DNA from: Clostridia bacterium | Lineage (GTDB): Bacteria > Bacillota_A > Clostridia > Oscillospirales > CAG-272 | Assembly: GCA_017468115.1 (NCBI GenBank) | Contig: JAFUJS010000004.1 | Coordinates: 1-64,000 of the forward strand | Length of the DNA stretch: 64,000 nucleotides | Reading direction: 5' to 3' | Part shown: one piece after another, positions 62,236 through 64,000 of the stretch | How the letters are laid out: each line of letters opens with the position of its first letter | How positions within the stretch are numbered: the stretch's first letter is position 1 | Translations under genes and position numbers: made by a program | The notes under the pieces: generated by a model | The model's database searches: none | What the model was told of the DNA's origin: nothing | What the model saw: the letters and a program-made list of their open reading frames with translations, nothing else

Positions 62236-64000
62236 ATGTCGCCACAGCTGGTATCAACTATAATTACAATATCATTTATAGCAATAGCGGCGCTTGGCTT
62301 TTTGCGTGGCTTCTTCAAGGGCACAATCAAATCCGTAATAGATGTTGCCTTTGTTTTGGTTAGCGCAGTTGCATCAATTTTTCTGACCAATACCATAACA
62401 AATCTAATCATAAATCCGCAAAGCATAAATTCCCTTTTGGAGTATGTAAAGCAGTATATTTATGTAGAAAACCTTTACGAGTATATTGAGCTTGCTCAGG
62501 GCTACATTACATCCAGCCAAAACGCAGGAGATCTTTTAAGCCTGCTTGTTGCTGTGCCAACTATTGTTATAATGCCCCTTGTATACCTAATTATCTTTGG
62601 TGCTGTAAGCCTTATACTATTTATTCCAAAGAAGATTATGGAAATTTTGCTTTTTACAAAGCCAAAGGGAGTTGCCACAAAGCTTGGCGGCGGCGCAATC
62701 GGTGCGGTAAGATATGCACTTACACTGGTTTTCGTTCTTATTCCTATTATCGGCTACGTAAACGTGGGCGCCAATGTTATGGAAACCTATTATGCTGACC
62801 TTGAGTCCGAAACAGCTCTTCTTACAGAGACAGCGCCCGACTTGGAGGACGAAAATATAGGCGATGGAGAAGATGAAGGTGAATACACCCCGGCTGAAAC
62901 CAAAACAACAGGACAAATAGTCCTTGAATACTTAAATTCAATAAGAAACAACCCTGTTGCCAAGGTTATATACAATGTAGGTGGCAATGGCATTTTCAAT
63001 TCAATGTCTCAAACAAAAATCAGCGGTGTTGATATCACTCTTCAAAACGAGGCATATGGGGTAGTTAAGCTATATAATGCATCCCTTCCGTTTATGGGTG
63101 CAGCCCCTGCCGATTACGGAGAGGAGCAAATAGAGGCGCTTGATAACATTAATCTTGTTCTTGAGGATTCCGAATTTTTGCCCCTTCTTCTTTCAAAGCT
63201 CATTTCCTTTACCTCAGGGGAGTTTTTGGAAAACGGAGAATGCGTGGGCATTCAAAAGCCCACCCTCGGTCAAACCTTTGACCCAACAGTTGATAGGGTT
63301 TTGGCAGTTTTGGCAAATACCGACTCCGATGGACTAAGGGCGGACCTTATTACCATTTCCGGAATCGGTAAAATGGCAATCAGAGAGGGCGTTATAGTAG
63401 AGCTTATGTCCGAGGAAAGAGATATTCTCGGCTTAATCAAAAGGGAAGAGGTTATAAGCCCTATCCTTCACGAGCTATATGCAAATGAAAGGACAAGGGG
63501 CGCAATCCCATACATTTCAAACGCACTAAACAACTACGTTTGCAGGCTTTATGATGAAGTAAATGGCACAAGCACAAGACCCGAGGAATTTGATTACAGC
63601 AGATACAACGAGGCTGCGGTTGATAGCGAGGCTGGGCAAATCCTTAAAATTGTAGACGAATTGCACCAATTTATTGCCAGCACCGAGGGCAAGGAGGATA
63701 TACAGGACGTTATTGTAAACGCTGACCTTGAGCCTCTTGGTAACGGTATGGAACATGCAAGAGAAAGCATCATTCTCGGAAGAGCATACAAGGTGTTCTT
63801 CTATGCATTTTTACATTCAGAGGGCTGCGACGAATATGGAATTATCGACCAGGTATTTATAGACAATGCAACAGCCGAGGATGCAGATATTTCAACAATG
63901 CTTGTTGCAAGACAAGACGTTGCAAAGCTTATTCTTTCAATGCAGAGCATAGGTACAGACGGCTCTAAGGAGGAGCTGCTTCACTCTGTTGTAAACTCAA
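62236..64000 (+). CDS. CvpA-like membrane protein, cut by the window end
   Basis: The frame is open from ATG 62236 (after AAGGAGGTAAGAAA) to the window end, 588 codons without a stop. The N-terminal 190 residues have four membrane helices and the CvpA-like opening ALGFLRGFFKGTIKSVIDVAFVLVS. An acidic linker (EDENIGDGEDEGEY) and a long extracytoplasmic or soluble region of unknown type follow. CvpA itself is only about 160-180 aa, so this is an extended relative. The function is unknown. Confidence 0.8.
   Translation, partial: MSPQLVSTIITISFIAIAALGFLRGFFKGTIKSVIDVAFVLVSAVASIFLTNTITNLIINPQSINSLLEYVKQYIYVENLYEYIELAQGYITSSQNAGDLLSLLVAVPTIVIMPLVYLIIFGAVSLILFIPKKIMEILLFTKPKGVATKLGGGAIGAVRYALTLVFVLIPIIGYVNVGANVMETYYADLESETALLTETAPDLEDENIGDGEDEGEYTPAETKTTGQIVLEYLNSIRNNPVAKVIYNVGGNGIFNSMSQTKISGVDITLQNEAYGVVKLYNASLPFMGAAPADYGEEQIEALDNINLVLEDSEFLPLLLSKLISFTSGEFLENGECVGIQKPTLGQTFDPTVDRVLAVLANTDSDGLRADLITISGIGKMAIREGVIVELMSEERDILGLIKREEVISPILHELYANERTRGAIPYISNALNNYVCRLYDEVNGTSTRPEEFDYSRYNEAAVDSEAGQILKIVDELHQFIASTEGKEDIQDVIVNADLEPLGNGMEHARESIILGRAYKVFFYAFLHSEGCDEYGIIDQVFIDNATAEDADISTMLVARQDVAKLILSMQSIGTDGSKEELLHSVVNS

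Overview
The window reads as chromosome of an anaerobic, probably endospore-forming Clostridia-type Firmicute. The evidence is a SpoVT regulator, a CwlD-like amidase, a T-box in front of thrS, a THF riboswitch in front of folT, a BirA/BioY unit, formate-tetrahydrofolate ligase, a flavin reductase-rubredoxin fusion, BspA-type lipoproteins and plant-glycan hydrolases. Together these suggest an uncultured gut lineage; species cannot be told from the sequence. Genes are dense, mostly on the + strand, with many 1-14 bp overlaps and sigma-A promoters that nearly all have a 17-bp spacer.

Layout. 1-1420: 3' end of a tRNA (probably Asn), its terminator, a 98-nt multi-hairpin element and a BspA-like lipoprotein. 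1421-5557: a three-gene operon with a DUF3006-like small protein, an unusual soluble protein joining a ClpA-type AAA+ module, a receiver-like domain and an FtsH-type AAA+/M41 protease, and a YbjN-like protein. 5568-9919: a carbohydrate operon (TIM-barrel isomerase/epimerase, alpha/beta hydrolase, GH5, GH36-like). 9920-15872: CLC transporter, zinc-ribbon lipoprotein, flavin reductase-rubredoxin, T-box-thrS, and a membrane protein with a TlpA-like thioredoxin lipoprotein. 15870-18962: a heavy-metal exporter with a Fur-type box, then THF riboswitch-folT-folC.

18979-24811: surface polysaccharide export (ABC-2 permease, ATPase, priming sugar transferase, GT4), then NfeD-stomatin. 24809-30786: mtaB, an RluA-family synthase, a degenerate LCP-family protein, the birA-bioY unit with its own operator, and ung. 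30861-38917: ThuA-Gfo/Idh/MocA, a 400-bp MITE-like element, type II pantothenate kinase with a methyltransferase-like protein and a second BspA lipoprotein, then sfsA and an orphan gene on the other strand. 38953-44100: a hairpin array, tRNA-Arg(CCG), and fhs-tsaE-tsaB-rpiB-araA.

44104-52162 is a complete arginine pathway, argGHCJBDF, from N-acetylglutamate to arginine (acetyl recycling by ArgJ), preceded by phased ArgR boxes. A tandem structured repeat of about 120 bp begins inside the end of argF. 52443-64000: a small membrane protein, rarA, a small membrane protein with an M50 protease, polyamine transporter potA-potB-potCD (PotC and PotD fused, with an extra C-terminal anchor), ttcA, a cell-wall amidase, spoVT, and a CvpA-like membrane protein cut by the window end.

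The strongest candidate for something not yet described is the ClpA-REC-FtsH fusion operon. The structured repeats at 82-179, 32682-33081, 38953-39093 and 52153-52421 are the most interesting non-coding material.
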